Shown here: piece after piece, positions 54,204 through 63,170 of the stretch
Layout: every line of letters begins with the position of its first letter
How positions within the stretch are numbered: position 1 is the first letter of the stretch
Source of the DNA: JBNJFY01 sp051747265
GTDB lineage: Bacteria; Bacteroidota; Rhodothermia; Balneolales; Balneolaceae
NCBI GenBank assembly: GCA_051747265.1
Contig: JBNJFY010000002.1
Coordinates: 537,990 to 601,989, forward strand
Direction: 5' to 3'
DNA length: 64,000 nt
Notes under the pieces: generated by a model
Told to the model about the DNA's origin: nothing
The model's input: the letters and a program-made list of their open reading frames with translations, nothing else
The model's database searches: none
Position numbers and translations under genes: made by a program

Positions 54204-54794
54204 TCAAGAAGTAGTTTGTTTTTTGCTACACCACCAAGCCCAGGCACCTCCCGCCATACTCAGGATGGCAAACAGAAAACCGAGATGGGGCATGGAAGTG
54301 GTTTTCATATTCAGTAGTTGCTTGGTACCAATTAGTGGCGGTTGATAGCTCATTCCCGGCACCTTTATGGGAGCGTCGGCACTTAAATCATGGCCGTAAT
54401 CATACTCCCAATACCAAAAATCGGCCAAGCCCACTAGTGCCAACACCGCAAAGAGAATCAGCCAAGTCAGATAAAGTTTAGGGCGATCCATCCAAGCGGC
54501 GAACAATCCTAACACAATAAAGGTGGCAAAAATGGGGGGCATAAAGCGAAGCTCAGGTATCGAATCCGGCTGAATGGGTTTCATCCCGATGTAGTGGTTC
54601 AAGCCGTTGATGTTCTGCAGATCCTGGGCTTGTTTTCCCTCAATAGTATGCACCCAAATATTGAGCCCAATGCCTTCGGGATATTGGGGAGCTTCCAAAG
54701 TGATACTCCAAATGGGGAAGAAATACACCAGAATCAGTATCAGGGCAGAAGCAATCATGTAATAGCGACAACTTTTTTTACCTGCTTTACCCAT
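54204..54794 (-). CDS. Membrane protein of the nos cluster (NosB-like position)
   Basis: The 196-aa protein has about four membrane helices (residues 13-30, 86-104, 109-127 and 169-187). A large extracytoplasmic loop between the first two is rich in Tyr, Pro and Asn (GIGLNIWVHTIEGK, LNHYIGMKPI), and a second loop contains HDLSADAPIKVPGMSY. It lies between nosZ and nosL. In clade II nos clusters a membrane protein called NosB occupies the place next to nosZ. I infer the correspondence from position and topology only. No cofactor motif is visible. Confidence 0.75.
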   Translation of the reverse strand: MGKAGKKSCRYYMIASALILILVYFFPIWSITLEAPQYPEGIGLNIWVHTIEGKQAQDLQNINGLNHYIGMKPIQPDSIPELRFMPPIFATFIVLGLFAAWMDRPKLYLTWLILFAVLALVGLADFWYWEYDYGHDLSADAPIKVPGMSYQPPLIGTKQLLNMKTTSMPHLGFLFAILSMAGGAWAWWCSKKQTTS

Positions 54795-54872
54795 GGTTGT
54801 GTCCTTTCTTACTTGGTAATAAACATGTTGACAAAACTGCGTAATGATGCCCGCACATTTCGTCGGTGAATA

Positions 54873-54898
54873 GGAGAAGGGCTTTCACACCCTTCTCC
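54873..54898 (-). promoter_or_regulatory. Intercistronic stem-loop after nosZ
   Basis: GGAGAAGGG and CCCTTCTCC form a perfect 9-bp stem with an 8-nt loop, just after the nosZ stop. There is no T tract, so it looks like an mRNA stabilising or processing element. It could raise nosZ transcript relative to the accessory genes. Confidence 0.6.
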
Positions 54899-54916
54899 AG
54901 ATGAGGATTCAGGTCG

Positions 54917-56902
54917 CTATTGACCTGTACCGTAGGCTATATCGACGTCGGAATTTCTCGGGGAGACGCGTACATATCCCTGCATCTCTTGGTGCAGTGC
55001 CGAGCAGAAGTCGGTGCAGTAGAAGGGGAATACGCCCGCTTTTTTGGGCTCCCAAACCATGGTGCGGGTTTCACCCGGCATGATCAGCAGCTCGGAGGTA
55101 TTGGCGCCCTTCACAGTAAATCCGTGAGGCACATCCCAATCTTGCTCCAGGTTGGTTACGTGGAAGTACACTTTGTCGCCCACTTTTACACCCTCAATAT
55201 TATCCGGGGTAAAGTGCGAGCGGATGGAGGTCATGTTGATATGGACCGTCTTGCCTTCGCGGGTGACTTTGGCTTCATCCTCGCTGAGTGCCGCGTAAGG
55301 GTTCTTGTTATCTTCCAGCTTATAGAATCGAACCTGGTTTTTCTTCACGAGATCGGCCGGAATGGCTTGGGCGTAATGAGGCTCACCCTCGGTAGGGAAG
55401 TCCAGCAACATTTTCATTTTGTTGCCCGAGATGTCGATCAACTGCGCGGAGTGGAACAACTCCGGACCGGTGGGTAGGTAGCGATCTTTGGTGATCTTGT
55501 TCAGCGCCACCAGGTATTCGCCCCAAGGCTTTTTGCTGTCTCCGCCGGGGATCATCAAGTGACCGGGAGAGTAGTAGGTATCGATGCGGTCTACAACTTC
55601 GGTTTTCTCAATATCCCACTTCACGATTTCGGAAGTTATGAAAGCAGTGGTGTAGGCAAACCCTTTGCCATCAAACTCGGTGTGCAGTGGACCCAATCCC
55701 GGGTTTTCCACCTCACCATAGAGAATATCTTCATACTTCAGTACAGGAATTCCACCAACCTCGCCTTCATAGCTTTCGTTTTCGATAGCCGAAATCATCT
55801 TGTCGAAGGAGTGTACCGGAATCACGGTAGAGAGCTTACCACCAGCTACGATATACTGACCCGTGGGATCAACATCTACCCCGTGTGGAGATTTAGGTGT
55901 AGGCAGATAATAGATGATGCCTTCCAGCTCACGTGGATCCAGCACCCGCACCTTATCAATTTCTTCCGACATGGCAATGTGGGTTTCTTTATCCACATAA
56001 TTTCTACGGTGAGGAGCATCAATTACTTTGCCTTTGCCTTGAGCAGCATATTCAGCGGCTTTTTCCCAGTTTACCGCCGCGATATAATCCTTATCGTTTT
56101 TGGAAGCGTTGATTTCCAAGAGCGTATGCGCTTCTTCACTGTTGTAACTGGTAAAAAATGACCATCCATGAGATGGGCCTTTACCGGCGTGGGAGAGATC
56201 ATAATCAAATCCTGGCACCAGAATCTGGAAATCGATATTCATCGCTCCATCATCGGCCACTTTCACAAAAGTGAGCGTTCCCCGGAAGTGCTCAGCATAT
56301 TTGCTGATTTCCACATCCATATTATCCAGAGAGCCCTCTTCCATAGGCACACTGAATCGGGTTCCCGCCGAAACATACTCGGTGTTCATAGTCACAAATG
56401 GTGAGGCGTGGTTACCGGCCGAGTTGGGAATCTCAATGATTTCAGCGGTTTGGAAGGTGCTCAAATCGATACGAGCCAGTCGCGGGGTGTTATTTTCGTT
56501 GATGAATACCCAGCGTCCGTCAGGCACGCCATCGGTTTGGGAAAGCTCCGGGTGGTGCGCATCGCCCCAGGGAATGAATCCATCGGTGGTTTCCAGCATA
56601 GCTTTGGTTTCTTCGCTGTAACCATAACCATTGGTAGGAGCTTGCGAGAATACGGGTACAGTGTACAAGTGCCGTCCGGAAGGAATTCCGTAAACGGACA
56701 ACTGCCCACTGTATCCGCCTGAAAACAGGCCGTAGTATTCGTCGTGTTCACCGGGTTTAACATAAACTTTCTGAGCCGCCTCAGAATCTCCGGTCATTTG
56801 TTGTTGTCCGGGGCAACCATAAAGTACAATAGCGAGTAAGCCTAAGATCGGTAGGCCGAACAGCCATCCTCTTTTGGAGCCCGTTGGGGTTAACTTATTC
56901 AT
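54917..56902 (-). CDS. nosZ: Nitrous oxide reductase, clade II (Sec-type)
   Basis: The 661-aa terminal reductase converts N2O to N2 in the periplasm. The signal peptide is hydrophobic with no twin-arginine motif and ends in LLAIVLYGCPG, so Sec export and possibly lipidation are expected, as in clade II enzymes. The beta-propeller domain supplies His ligands for CuZ (DAHHPELS, GNHASPF, SPHGVDVDP, GPLHTEFD, SPGHLMI and GEPHYAQ). The C-terminal cupredoxin domain has the full CuA set in YCTDFCSALHQEM. All expected ligands appear present. It follows a cytochrome c gene and is the main product of the cluster. Confidence 0.96.
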   Translation of the reverse strand: MNKLTPTGSKRGWLFGLPILGLLAIVLYGCPGQQQMTGDSEAAQKVYVKPGEHDEYYGLFSGGYSGQLSVYGIPSGRHLYTVPVFSQAPTNGYGYSEETKAMLETTDGFIPWGDAHHPELSQTDGVPDGRWVFINENNTPRLARIDLSTFQTAEIIEIPNSAGNHASPFVTMNTEYVSAGTRFSVPMEEGSLDNMDVEISKYAEHFRGTLTFVKVADDGAMNIDFQILVPGFDYDLSHAGKGPSHGWSFFTSYNSEEAHTLLEINASKNDKDYIAAVNWEKAAEYAAQGKGKVIDAPHRRNYVDKETHIAMSEEIDKVRVLDPRELEGIIYYLPTPKSPHGVDVDPTGQYIVAGGKLSTVIPVHSFDKMISAIENESYEGEVGGIPVLKYEDILYGEVENPGLGPLHTEFDGKGFAYTTAFITSEIVKWDIEKTEVVDRIDTYYSPGHLMIPGGDSKKPWGEYLVALNKITKDRYLPTGPELFHSAQLIDISGNKMKMLLDFPTEGEPHYAQAIPADLVKKNQVRFYKLEDNKNPYAALSEDEAKVTREGKTVHINMTSIRSHFTPDNIEGVKVGDKVYFHVTNLEQDWDVPHGFTVKGANTSELLIMPGETRTMVWEPKKAGVFPFYCTDFCSALHQEMQGYVRVSPRNSDVDIAYGTGQ

Positions 56903-56966
56903 AGTATCCTCCTAATTAGAGATTTGTCATCGGGTATAGGTTGGTAGTCAAATCGGGTAGACCAGA

Positions 56967-57443
56967 CTAGTTGTCTTGATTTACATCGCGGAAGTACTCG
57001 ACAATAGCTCGAGTCTCCTCACGAGATACATTCTGATAGGGCATGGGGGTCATGAATTGGCCCAGCATTTTCTTAGCCTCGGGATGTTTTTTAACCATCT
57101 CCGCGGGATTTAGAATCATATTCATGACATACTCGGGAGAACGTTTGTCCAGCACATCGGATAGATCCGGACCCACATAGCGTTCGCCCATTTTATGGCA
57201 GGCCGAGCACTTGGATTTAAAGATTTTCTCACCTTTTTCGGCCATGGAAGCGTCAAAAGAACCCAGCTCTATGGTTTCGGTAACCGGCCCGATCCCATGT
57301 TCTTGTTCAAAACTGGAAAGTCCATCCTTATTTTTTGACTGGCTATCGGTGGATGCCGAGTTATCGCTGGAGCCCGAACATCCTATGGCCAGCGTGGTCA
57401 TAAGCATTAAAGCCAGGGCCAATAGCTTTTCCATCAGCTTCAT
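56967..57443 (-). CDS. Monoheme cytochrome c lipoprotein, probable NosZ electron donor
   Basis: The 158-aa lipoprotein (lipobox LAIGCSG, Cys22) has a Ser/Asp-rich linker and a class I cytochrome c domain. Its heme motif is CSACH at residues 79-83 and the likely axial Met lies in FMTPMPYQNVS. The ATG at 57443 has GAGG at the right distance; an earlier ATG at 57455 overlaps that site. It lies 64 bp upstream of nosZ on the same strand and is a plausible electron donor to it. Confidence 0.9.
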   Translation of the reverse strand: MKLMEKLLALALMLMTTLAIGCSGSSDNSASTDSQSKNKDGLSSFEQEHGIGPVTETIELGSFDASMAEKGEKIFKSKCSACHKMGERYVGPDLSDVLDKRSPEYVMNMILNPAEMVKKHPEAKKMLGQFMTPMPYQNVSREETRAIVEYFRDVNQDN

Positions 57444-57480
57444 AATTATCCTCATCTACGGGTTTGAAGTGTTTATAAGT

Positions 57481-57502
57481 ATTAAGAGTATTTAGTCTTA
57501 AT
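57481..57502. promoter_or_regulatory. Inverted repeat ATTAAGA-N8-TCTTAAT
   Basis: A perfect 7-bp inverted repeat with an 8-nt spacer lies 38 bp upstream of the cytochrome c start, in the promoter region of the nos cluster. It is a candidate operator. Confidence 0.4.
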
Positions 57503-57532
57503 TAAAGCTACTCAATATTTCTTACTTTCGGA

Positions 57533-57549
57533 TATTAAACTCTTTAATA
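57533..57549. promoter_or_regulatory. Perfect palindrome TATTAAA-CTC-TTTAATA
   Basis: This 7-bp perfect inverted repeat with a 3-nt centre lies 90 bp upstream of the cytochrome c start. It is a candidate site for the adjacent Rrf2-family regulator. Confidence 0.45.
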
Positions 57550-57658
57550 ATGGATTGGAGGGTTGACAGGTAGTAAGGGGTGGGTGCTATCAGTAAAACT
57601 TTGGGTGGGCAGTGGGGGCCTCCCCTACGCAATTGAGGGGTTTGGGTAATAAGACCTA

Positions 57659-58123
57659 TTATAGACCAGTCAAGTACTCACTCATGGAGCCTTCGTCCGA
57701 AAGGCGTAAATTTTGCTCAACGGCACGATCGGACAATTCCCGAAGATCCATGCTCTTTAACATCTCTTTAATTTGAGTTCGGCTATTAACCCATTCATCA
57801 TGCAAAGGGCAGGGACGTTTTTCGCCACAACCGGGCAGTCCGAGCACACAGCCCGTCCACAGCTCCGATCCGTCTATCGCTTCCACAATATCTTTAATAC
57901 TGATATCGCTGGCGTCCATGCGCAATCGCACGCCCCCTTTGGGACCCCGAAAGCTTTCTAACATGTTTGCCGAGGTAAGCTGTTGTAAGATTTTAGTCAA
58001 AAAATGAAATGATATATCCAGCTTATCGCTGATATCACGGATCGAAATATATTCATCGTCTTTGCGAGCGGCCATAAACACCACCGCCCGAAGCCCATAT
58101 TCGCAACTTTTGGAAAGTAACAT
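57659..58123 (-). CDS. Rrf2-family regulator, NsrR-like
   Basis: The 154-aa regulator has the Rrf2 winged HTH (residues 1-60, YISIRDISDKLDISFHFLTKILQQL) with wing RGPKGGVRL. Three cysteines at positions 92, 99 and 105 (CVLGLPGC and CPLH) are spaced as in Fe-S members such as NsrR and IscR. An NO- or redox-sensing role over the nos cluster, 203 bp downstream on the same strand, is the most economical reading. It could also be an IscR-like paralogue. Confidence 0.88.
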   Translation of the reverse strand: MLLSKSCEYGLRAVVFMAARKDDEYISIRDISDKLDISFHFLTKILQQLTSANMLESFRGPKGGVRLRMDASDISIKDIVEAIDGSELWTGCVLGLPGCGEKRPCPLHDEWVNSRTQIKEMLKSMDLRELSDRAVEQNLRLSDEGSMSEYLTGL

Positions 58124-58317
58124 ATACCTATCTAATAATTATTTAACCGGGCTAACATAGCACAAACAAACTAATACGCCAACCTCAAGGGGTTGTGGGG
58201 ATAATTCCTACAATTTATCGAACATAAATGTGGTTCTTTGGTTGAAGTATTGAGTATCGTTACTGACATTGTGATCTATATACCAAGGCTATTATTACAA
58301 GCAAATACGGAGTTTAC

Positions 58318-59718
58318 ATGTCATACCAATTTTTTGAGCAGGTTAATCGCAACTTTGATAAAGCGGCCCAATACACCCGTTTTGACAAAGGTCTGCTCGA
58401 GCAGATCAAAATCTGCAATAATGTTTACCAAGTTACCTTTCCTTTACGTCGTGATGACGGTAGTATTAAAGTGATCCAGGGGTGGCGCGTTGAGCACAGC
58501 CATCATAAGTCTCCGACCAAAGGAGGGATCCGATACAGTAAAAACGTGAACGAAAATGAAGTGATGGCTCTGGCCGCTTTGATGACCTATAAATGTGCCT
58601 TGGTGGATGTGCCGTTTGGTGGCGCCAAGGGAGGTATCAAGATTGATCGATCTGAATTTTCGGAAGCGGAGATTGAGCGTATTACGCGCCGGTTTACTTA
58701 TGAGTTGCTGAAAAAAGATTTTATTGGCCCGGGCATTGATGTGCCCGCTCCTGATTACGGTACGGGAGCCAAAGAGATGGGCTGGATCCTGGATACCTAT
58801 CGTCAATTTAAATCCAACATCGACAGCGAAGCCTGTGTTACCGGGAAACCGATACCTCAAGGTGGTATTCGTGGGCGTACCGAAGCCACCGGACGAGGTG
58901 TTTATTTTGGAATTCGAGAAGCCTGTAACAATCAAGACGACATGAAGCGTCTGGGTCTCAAGCATGGTCTGGAAGGCAAGACTTTTGTGATCCAGGGACT
59001 CGGTAATGTGGGCTACCACGCGGCCATGTATATGATCCAGGGGGGTGCCAAGATGGTGGGCGTGGCCGAGATTGAAGGTTCCATCTATAATGAAGAGGGT
59101 ATTGACCTGGAGAAACTGGTGGAATACCGCAAAGAGACGGGCAGCATCATGGGTTTTGATGGCTGCACGGATCTGGAAGATTCCCACGCCGTGTTGGAAG
59201 CCGAATGCGATATTCTGGTTCCCGCGGCGCTGGAAAACCAAGTGACCGCTAAAAACGCGCCACACATTAAGGCTAAAATTATTGCCGAGGCCGCTAACGG
59301 CCCAACCACCGCGGATGCTCACGAAATCCTGACCAAAAAAGGCGCCATGATTATCCCGGATGCTTTCTTGAACGCCGGTGGTGTGGTGGTTTCCTATTTT
59401 GAATGGTTGAAAAACTTATCGCACGTTCGTTTTGGACGCATGGGTAAGCGCTTTGAAGAAACCAGTTACCGTAAAATTCTCCACGTGATTGAGAATGCGA
59501 CCAATCGAAAGTTTTCCGATGACGAGCTGGAATCGCTGGCCCAGGGAGCTGGCGAACGCGATCTGGTGGATTCGGGATTGGAGGAAACCATGATTACCGC
59601 GTATCGCGAAATCAACGACATCCGCATGGAGCACGATTGTGACCTGCGAACGGCTTCCTTTGTGAATTCCATCAACAAGGTGGGGACCATTTATGAACAG
59701 ATGGGCATCTTCCCCTGA
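58318..59718 (+). CDS. gdhB: Glutamate dehydrogenase, catalytic-type paralogue
   Basis: This 466-aa enzyme of the Glu/Leu/Phe/Val dehydrogenase family interconverts glutamate and 2-oxoglutarate plus ammonium. The substrate lysines are present: Lys68 in TKGGIRY, Lys92 in MTYKCAL and catalytic Lys104 in GAKGGI, with the catalytic Asp in PAPDYGTG. The Rossmann motif GLGNVGYHAA is intact. A terminator separates it from a second, divergent paralogue. By analogy with Thermus-type pairs this is likely the catalytic subunit. The symbol follows that analogy. Confidence 0.9.
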   Translation: MSYQFFEQVNRNFDKAAQYTRFDKGLLEQIKICNNVYQVTFPLRRDDGSIKVIQGWRVEHSHHKSPTKGGIRYSKNVNENEVMALAALMTYKCALVDVPFGGAKGGIKIDRSEFSEAEIERITRRFTYELLKKDFIGPGIDVPAPDYGTGAKEMGWILDTYRQFKSNIDSEACVTGKPIPQGGIRGRTEATGRGVYFGIREACNNQDDMKRLGLKHGLEGKTFVIQGLGNVGYHAAMYMIQGGAKMVGVAEIEGSIYNEEGIDLEKLVEYRKETGSIMGFDGCTDLEDSHAVLEAECDILVPAALENQVTAKNAPHIKAKIIAEAANGPTTADAHEILTKKGAMIIPDAFLNAGGVVVSYFEWLKNLSHVRFGRMGKRFEETSYRKILHVIENATNRKFSDDELESLAQGAGERDLVDSGLEETMITAYREINDIRMEHDCDLRTASFVNSINKVGTIYEQMGIFP

Positions 59719-59741
59719 TGTCAATAGTTACTTACATCACA

Positions 59742-59775
59742 CAGCCGAGCGTTAAACTGCTCGGCTGTTTTAATA
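59742..59775 (+). terminator. Hairpin terminator between the gdh genes
   Basis: CAGCCGAGC pairs with GCTCGGCTG, followed by TTTTAATAA. It allows partial read-through or separate control of the second gene. Confidence 0.8.
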
Positions 59776-59854
59776 ACCATTATAACGGCTGAACCAGTGC
59801 TCTATCTCATGGTATTGATTTAGTCACTGATTAATCTAAAGCATACCGCACAAC

Positions 59855-61279
59855 ATGGAAGCCAACATCACTTCATCTTCCACCCAACCTTTGTTCGATC
59901 AGGTCAACCGCTATGTTGATGAAGCAGCAAAGCATACGGATATAACCTCTGATCAACTGGATCGCATTAAAGCCTGCCACACCATCATGCGTGTACAATT
60001 TCCCTTAGTCCGTGATGATGGACGCGTGGAAGTGATCACTGGCTGGCGGGTAGGACACAGCCACCACAAAGCTCCTACTTTCGGCGGGATCCGGTACAGC
60101 CCGTTGGTAAATAAAGATGAGATCATGGGCTTGGCCGCTTTGATGAATTTTCAGCTGCCCATTGTAAACGTGCCTTTTGCCGGAGCCAAGGGTGGGGTAC
60201 GTATCGATCCCAATGCCTACTCACGCTTTGAACTGGAAAAGATCACCCGGCGGTATACCTACGAACTGTGGAAGAAAAACTTCATCGGTCCCGGGGAAGA
60301 TGTGATCGCCCCTGATTATGGCACCACAGAACTGACCATGTCGTGGATTAATGATACTTACGAAGCCTTCTGTGAAGATATGGATCGGGAAGGGTGTGTA
60401 ACCGGAAAACCCCCGGAACAAGCCGGCTTGCGAGATGGGAAGCGCTCTCCGGGGCGGGGTGCCTATTTTACTATTCGGGAGCTGTGCGATCAAAAAGAGA
60501 TCATGGATCGTTACGATCTGAATACTGGTTTGGAAGGCAAGCGATTTGTGGTCCAAGGATTGGGTAATGTGGGATCCAACCTGGTCAACTTCCTGACCGA
60601 TTCGGGAGCTATCCTGGTGGGCGCCTCCGAAGTAGAAGGGGGCATTTATGATCCTCAGGGGATTGATCCGGCCGACCTATTCAACTTTTTGCGTACCGGA
60701 CATGATATTACCGATTATAACGCGCAACGGGTGTTTGAAAACTCCAATACGATACTCTGGCAAGATTGTGACCTGCTTATTCCCGCGGCTATTGAAAGTG
60801 TGATTCATCAGGACAACGCGGATAAAGTGGTCGCTCCCATCATTGTGGAAGCCGCTAACAGTCCCATTACGGCCAACGCACGGGAGATCCTAAAGGAAAA
60901 AGACGTATATATTCTTCCCGATGTACTGGTCAACGCGGGTGGGGTAATCGCCTCTTATTTTGAATGGATTAAAGATCTCTCTCACGTTCGCTTCGGCCGC
61001 ATGGACAAACGAGCTGGTGAAACAGGGCTCCGGCGGATGATCAGAGCCATTTCCAAGATGTCGGGTCGTACATTCACGGATGTGGAAGTCCAGCAAATGA
61101 CCCGTGGCGCCGATGAAAATGATCTGGTAGCCACCGCCCTGGAAGATACCATGATGAAAGCGTTCTATCGTTCCTATGAAATCAGTCAAGAGCATCAGGT
61201 AGATATGAAAACGGCCTGCTATATTCGCTCGCTGAATAAGATCAACGAAGTGTACGCGCAATTGGGCATATTTCCGTAA
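59855..61279 (+). CDS. gdhA: Glutamate dehydrogenase paralogue lacking substrate lysines, probable regulatory subunit
   Basis: The 474-aa paralogue keeps the fold, the catalytic Lys112 (GAKGGV), the Asp in APDYGTTE and the nucleotide motif GLGNVGSN. The lysine that binds the substrate carboxylate in TKGGIRY is Phe76 here (TFGGIRY), and the second, in MTYK, is Gln100 (MNFQ). The loop usually read ATGRG is SPGRG. This suggests it no longer binds glutamate productively. It may act as a regulatory subunit, as GdhA does in Thermus thermophilus, where the heteromeric enzyme responds to leucine. A changed substrate is the alternative. Confidence 0.85.
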   Translation: MEANITSSSTQPLFDQVNRYVDEAAKHTDITSDQLDRIKACHTIMRVQFPLVRDDGRVEVITGWRVGHSHHKAPTFGGIRYSPLVNKDEIMGLAALMNFQLPIVNVPFAGAKGGVRIDPNAYSRFELEKITRRYTYELWKKNFIGPGEDVIAPDYGTTELTMSWINDTYEAFCEDMDREGCVTGKPPEQAGLRDGKRSPGRGAYFTIRELCDQKEIMDRYDLNTGLEGKRFVVQGLGNVGSNLVNFLTDSGAILVGASEVEGGIYDPQGIDPADLFNFLRTGHDITDYNAQRVFENSNTILWQDCDLLIPAAIESVIHQDNADKVVAPIIVEAANSPITANAREILKEKDVYILPDVLVNAGGVIASYFEWIKDLSHVRFGRMDKRAGETGLRRMIRAISKMSGRTFTDVEVQQMTRGADENDLVATALEDTMMKAFYRSYEISQEHQVDMKTACYIRSLNKINEVYAQLGIFP

Positions 61280-61323
61280 GCACCAGCTATTAACTCTGTA
61301 TTTACCCAGCCGGGACTATTATC

Positions 61324-61413
61324 ATGATTGCGTTCTACTCTTGTATGGTTGTGTTACCTATAGCCATCATTTTGTTGGCTGTATTGCTGGTTCGCATGGA
61401 GAAACCGGCCTGA
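61324..61413 (+). CDS. 29-residue membrane peptide, symporter small accessory protein type
   Basis: A short frame (MIAFYSCMVVLPIAIILLAV and on to EKPA) encodes one membrane helix with a basic C-terminal end, 50 bp upstream of an SSS symporter gene. Small single-helix proteins in exactly this place accompany many SSS-family symporters. The product is too short for ordinary gene finders. The assignment rests on size, helix and position. Confidence 0.65.
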   Translation: MIAFYSCMVVLPIAIILLAVLLVRMEKPA

Positions 61414-61463
61414 CGCTTCTCATACCCATTTAGAATACAAGTCCAAACAGGGGATCCGCATCC

Positions 61464-62960
61464 ATGGATGAACAACAAATCATTTCTGTGGCCGCCGATG
61501 GGTACACCATTGCGGCGTTCGTTGGTTATCTGTTGATATTGATCGGTATTGGTATCTATTCCAGCCGGTTTAGTTCATCGGGAGTCAGCGAGTTTTTCAT
61601 CGGTGGGCGCACCATGAATCGCTTTGTGGTGGCCCTCTCCGCAGTGGTATCCGGGCGCAGTTCCTGGTTGTTGTTGGGCGTGACCGGCATGGCCTATGTG
61701 CGCGGGGCCGATGCGGTGTGGGCGGTGGTTGGCTACATCGTGGTGGAGCTATTTCTGTTTTTATACTACGCCCGACGCCTGCGCTCCTTTTCGGAAGTGT
61801 ATGATTGCATTACCGTCCCCGATTTCTTCGCCGCCCGGTTTAATGACAAGAATGGATCGCTGCGTACCGCGCTGGTGGTGGTCTTTTTGATCTTCATGGT
61901 GGGATATGTCTCCGCCCAGTTTGTGGCCGGGGGCAAAGCCTTCGCCTCCAGTTTTGGGCTGGAACAAACCACCGGCATCTGGATCTCGGCGGCCATTATT
62001 CTGGCTTATACCGTGCTGGGTGGGTTTTTGGCGGTGAGTTTGACCGATATGGTGCAAGCCGTATTTATGATTATCGCGTTGGTGGTTCTGCCCATTTTCG
62101 CCATTATTTATCAGGGTGGATGGGAGATCGTGGTGCAGCAGCTGCAGGTCTTAGATCCCACCTTGCTGGATCCGTTTTCGCTAAGTGTGGGCGCTTTTCT
62201 GGGATTTTTGGGAATCGGTTTGGGCTCGCCGGGAAATCCGCACATACTGGCCCGTTACATGTCCATTGACGATTCCAAGCAGCTGCGCTTTTCCGCCCTC
62301 ATCGGTACCATCTGGAATGTACTGATGGCTTGGGGTGCGCTATTCATCGGTCTGGTGGCCCGCACCTATTTCCCGGAAATCGAGATGCTGCCCGGCGCCG
62401 ACGAGGAGCAGGTATTCCCCCTGATGGCCCAGCAGATGCTGCACCCGGTGTTGTTTGGAATGGTGGTGTCCGCCATTTTCGCGGCCATCATGTCCACAGC
62501 CGATTCACAATTATTGGTAGCGGCCTCCGCGGTGGTGCGCGATGTGTATGAACAGATTCTGAATAAAGGCGAGGAAATACCGCAGAAGACCTTGGTGCGC
62601 TACAGTCGCTGGGTGGTCGCTCTGCTAGTAGCGGTTGCGCTGGTGTTTGGATTACTGGCGCAGGAGCTGGTTTTCTGGCTGGTGCTATTTGCCTGGGCCG
62701 GATTGGGCGCGGCACTGGGCCCCACCTCCATATTGGCGCTCTACTGGAAACGCACCACCAAAGCGGGCATCTTTGCCGGATTGTTTACCGGTACCGTAGT
62801 TACCATCGTCTGGTACTACATTCCTGTGCTCAAAAACAACCTCTACGAGCTGATCCCCGCCTTTTTGCTCAGCGCCCTGGCCACTTATGTAGTCAGCCTG
62901 ATGACCGAGCCGCCCGCCGAAGAACTGGTGGAAGAGCACTTCGAAGCCATGGAGGGGTAG
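61464..62960 (+). CDS. Sodium:solute symporter (SSS family, PutP-like)
   Basis: The 498-aa membrane protein has about 13 helices and the sodium/solute symporter signature. The start GRTMNRFVVALSAVVSGRSSWLLLG resembles PutP, and the GLGSPGNPHILARYMSIDD and STADSQLLVAASAVVRD motifs are typical. Proline or a related amino acid is likely, but not certain. The gene follows a small accessory peptide and two gdh genes, so amino-acid uptake and catabolism may be linked. Confidence 0.88.
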   Translation: MDEQQIISVAADGYTIAAFVGYLLILIGIGIYSSRFSSSGVSEFFIGGRTMNRFVVALSAVVSGRSSWLLLGVTGMAYVRGADAVWAVVGYIVVELFLFLYYARRLRSFSEVYDCITVPDFFAARFNDKNGSLRTALVVVFLIFMVGYVSAQFVAGGKAFASSFGLEQTTGIWISAAIILAYTVLGGFLAVSLTDMVQAVFMIIALVVLPIFAIIYQGGWEIVVQQLQVLDPTLLDPFSLSVGAFLGFLGIGLGSPGNPHILARYMSIDDSKQLRFSALIGTIWNVLMAWGALFIGLVARTYFPEIEMLPGADEEQVFPLMAQQMLHPVLFGMVVSAIFAAIMSTADSQLLVAASAVVRDVYEQILNKGEEIPQKTLVRYSRWVVALLVAVALVFGLLAQELVFWLVLFAWAGLGAALGPTSILALYWKRTTKAGIFAGLFTGTVVTIVWYYIPVLKNNLYELIPAFLLSALATYVVSLMTEPPAEELVEEHFEAMEG

Positions 62961-62967
62961 CCGTATT

Positions 62968-63110
62968 CATGCTACCTCCAGGGAGCTGTCTACACGAACG
63001 AAGTGAGTGCTTGACTGAGGGTGTCTGAAATGTGCTATTATCACATTATTGGACACCCTCAGACGATCCTTCGCGTTGCTCAGGAACGTCAGCTCCCTCT
63101 AGGGAGCATG
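62968..63110. repeat. 143-bp nested palindromic element
   Basis: Outer arms CATGCTACCTCCAGGGAGCT (from 62968) and AGCTCCCTCTAGGGAGCATG (to 63110) are inverted copies at 18 of 21 bases. Each arm is itself a small palindrome. An inner pair CTGAGGGTGTC (63015) and GACACCCTCAG (63052) closes a second stem. It starts 8 bp after the symporter stop. Related pieces lie at 63773-63820 and 63890-63910. Confidence 0.6.
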
Positions 63111-63170
63111 ATATTCTGCCCTTTGTAATTATGGGAAAACGCATTGCCGATCCGGAAACGAATCTACTAC

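Noticed and set aside
58444..59322. 292-aa open frame on the minus strand
   Set aside because: It is an antisense shadow of the first glutamate dehydrogenase gene.
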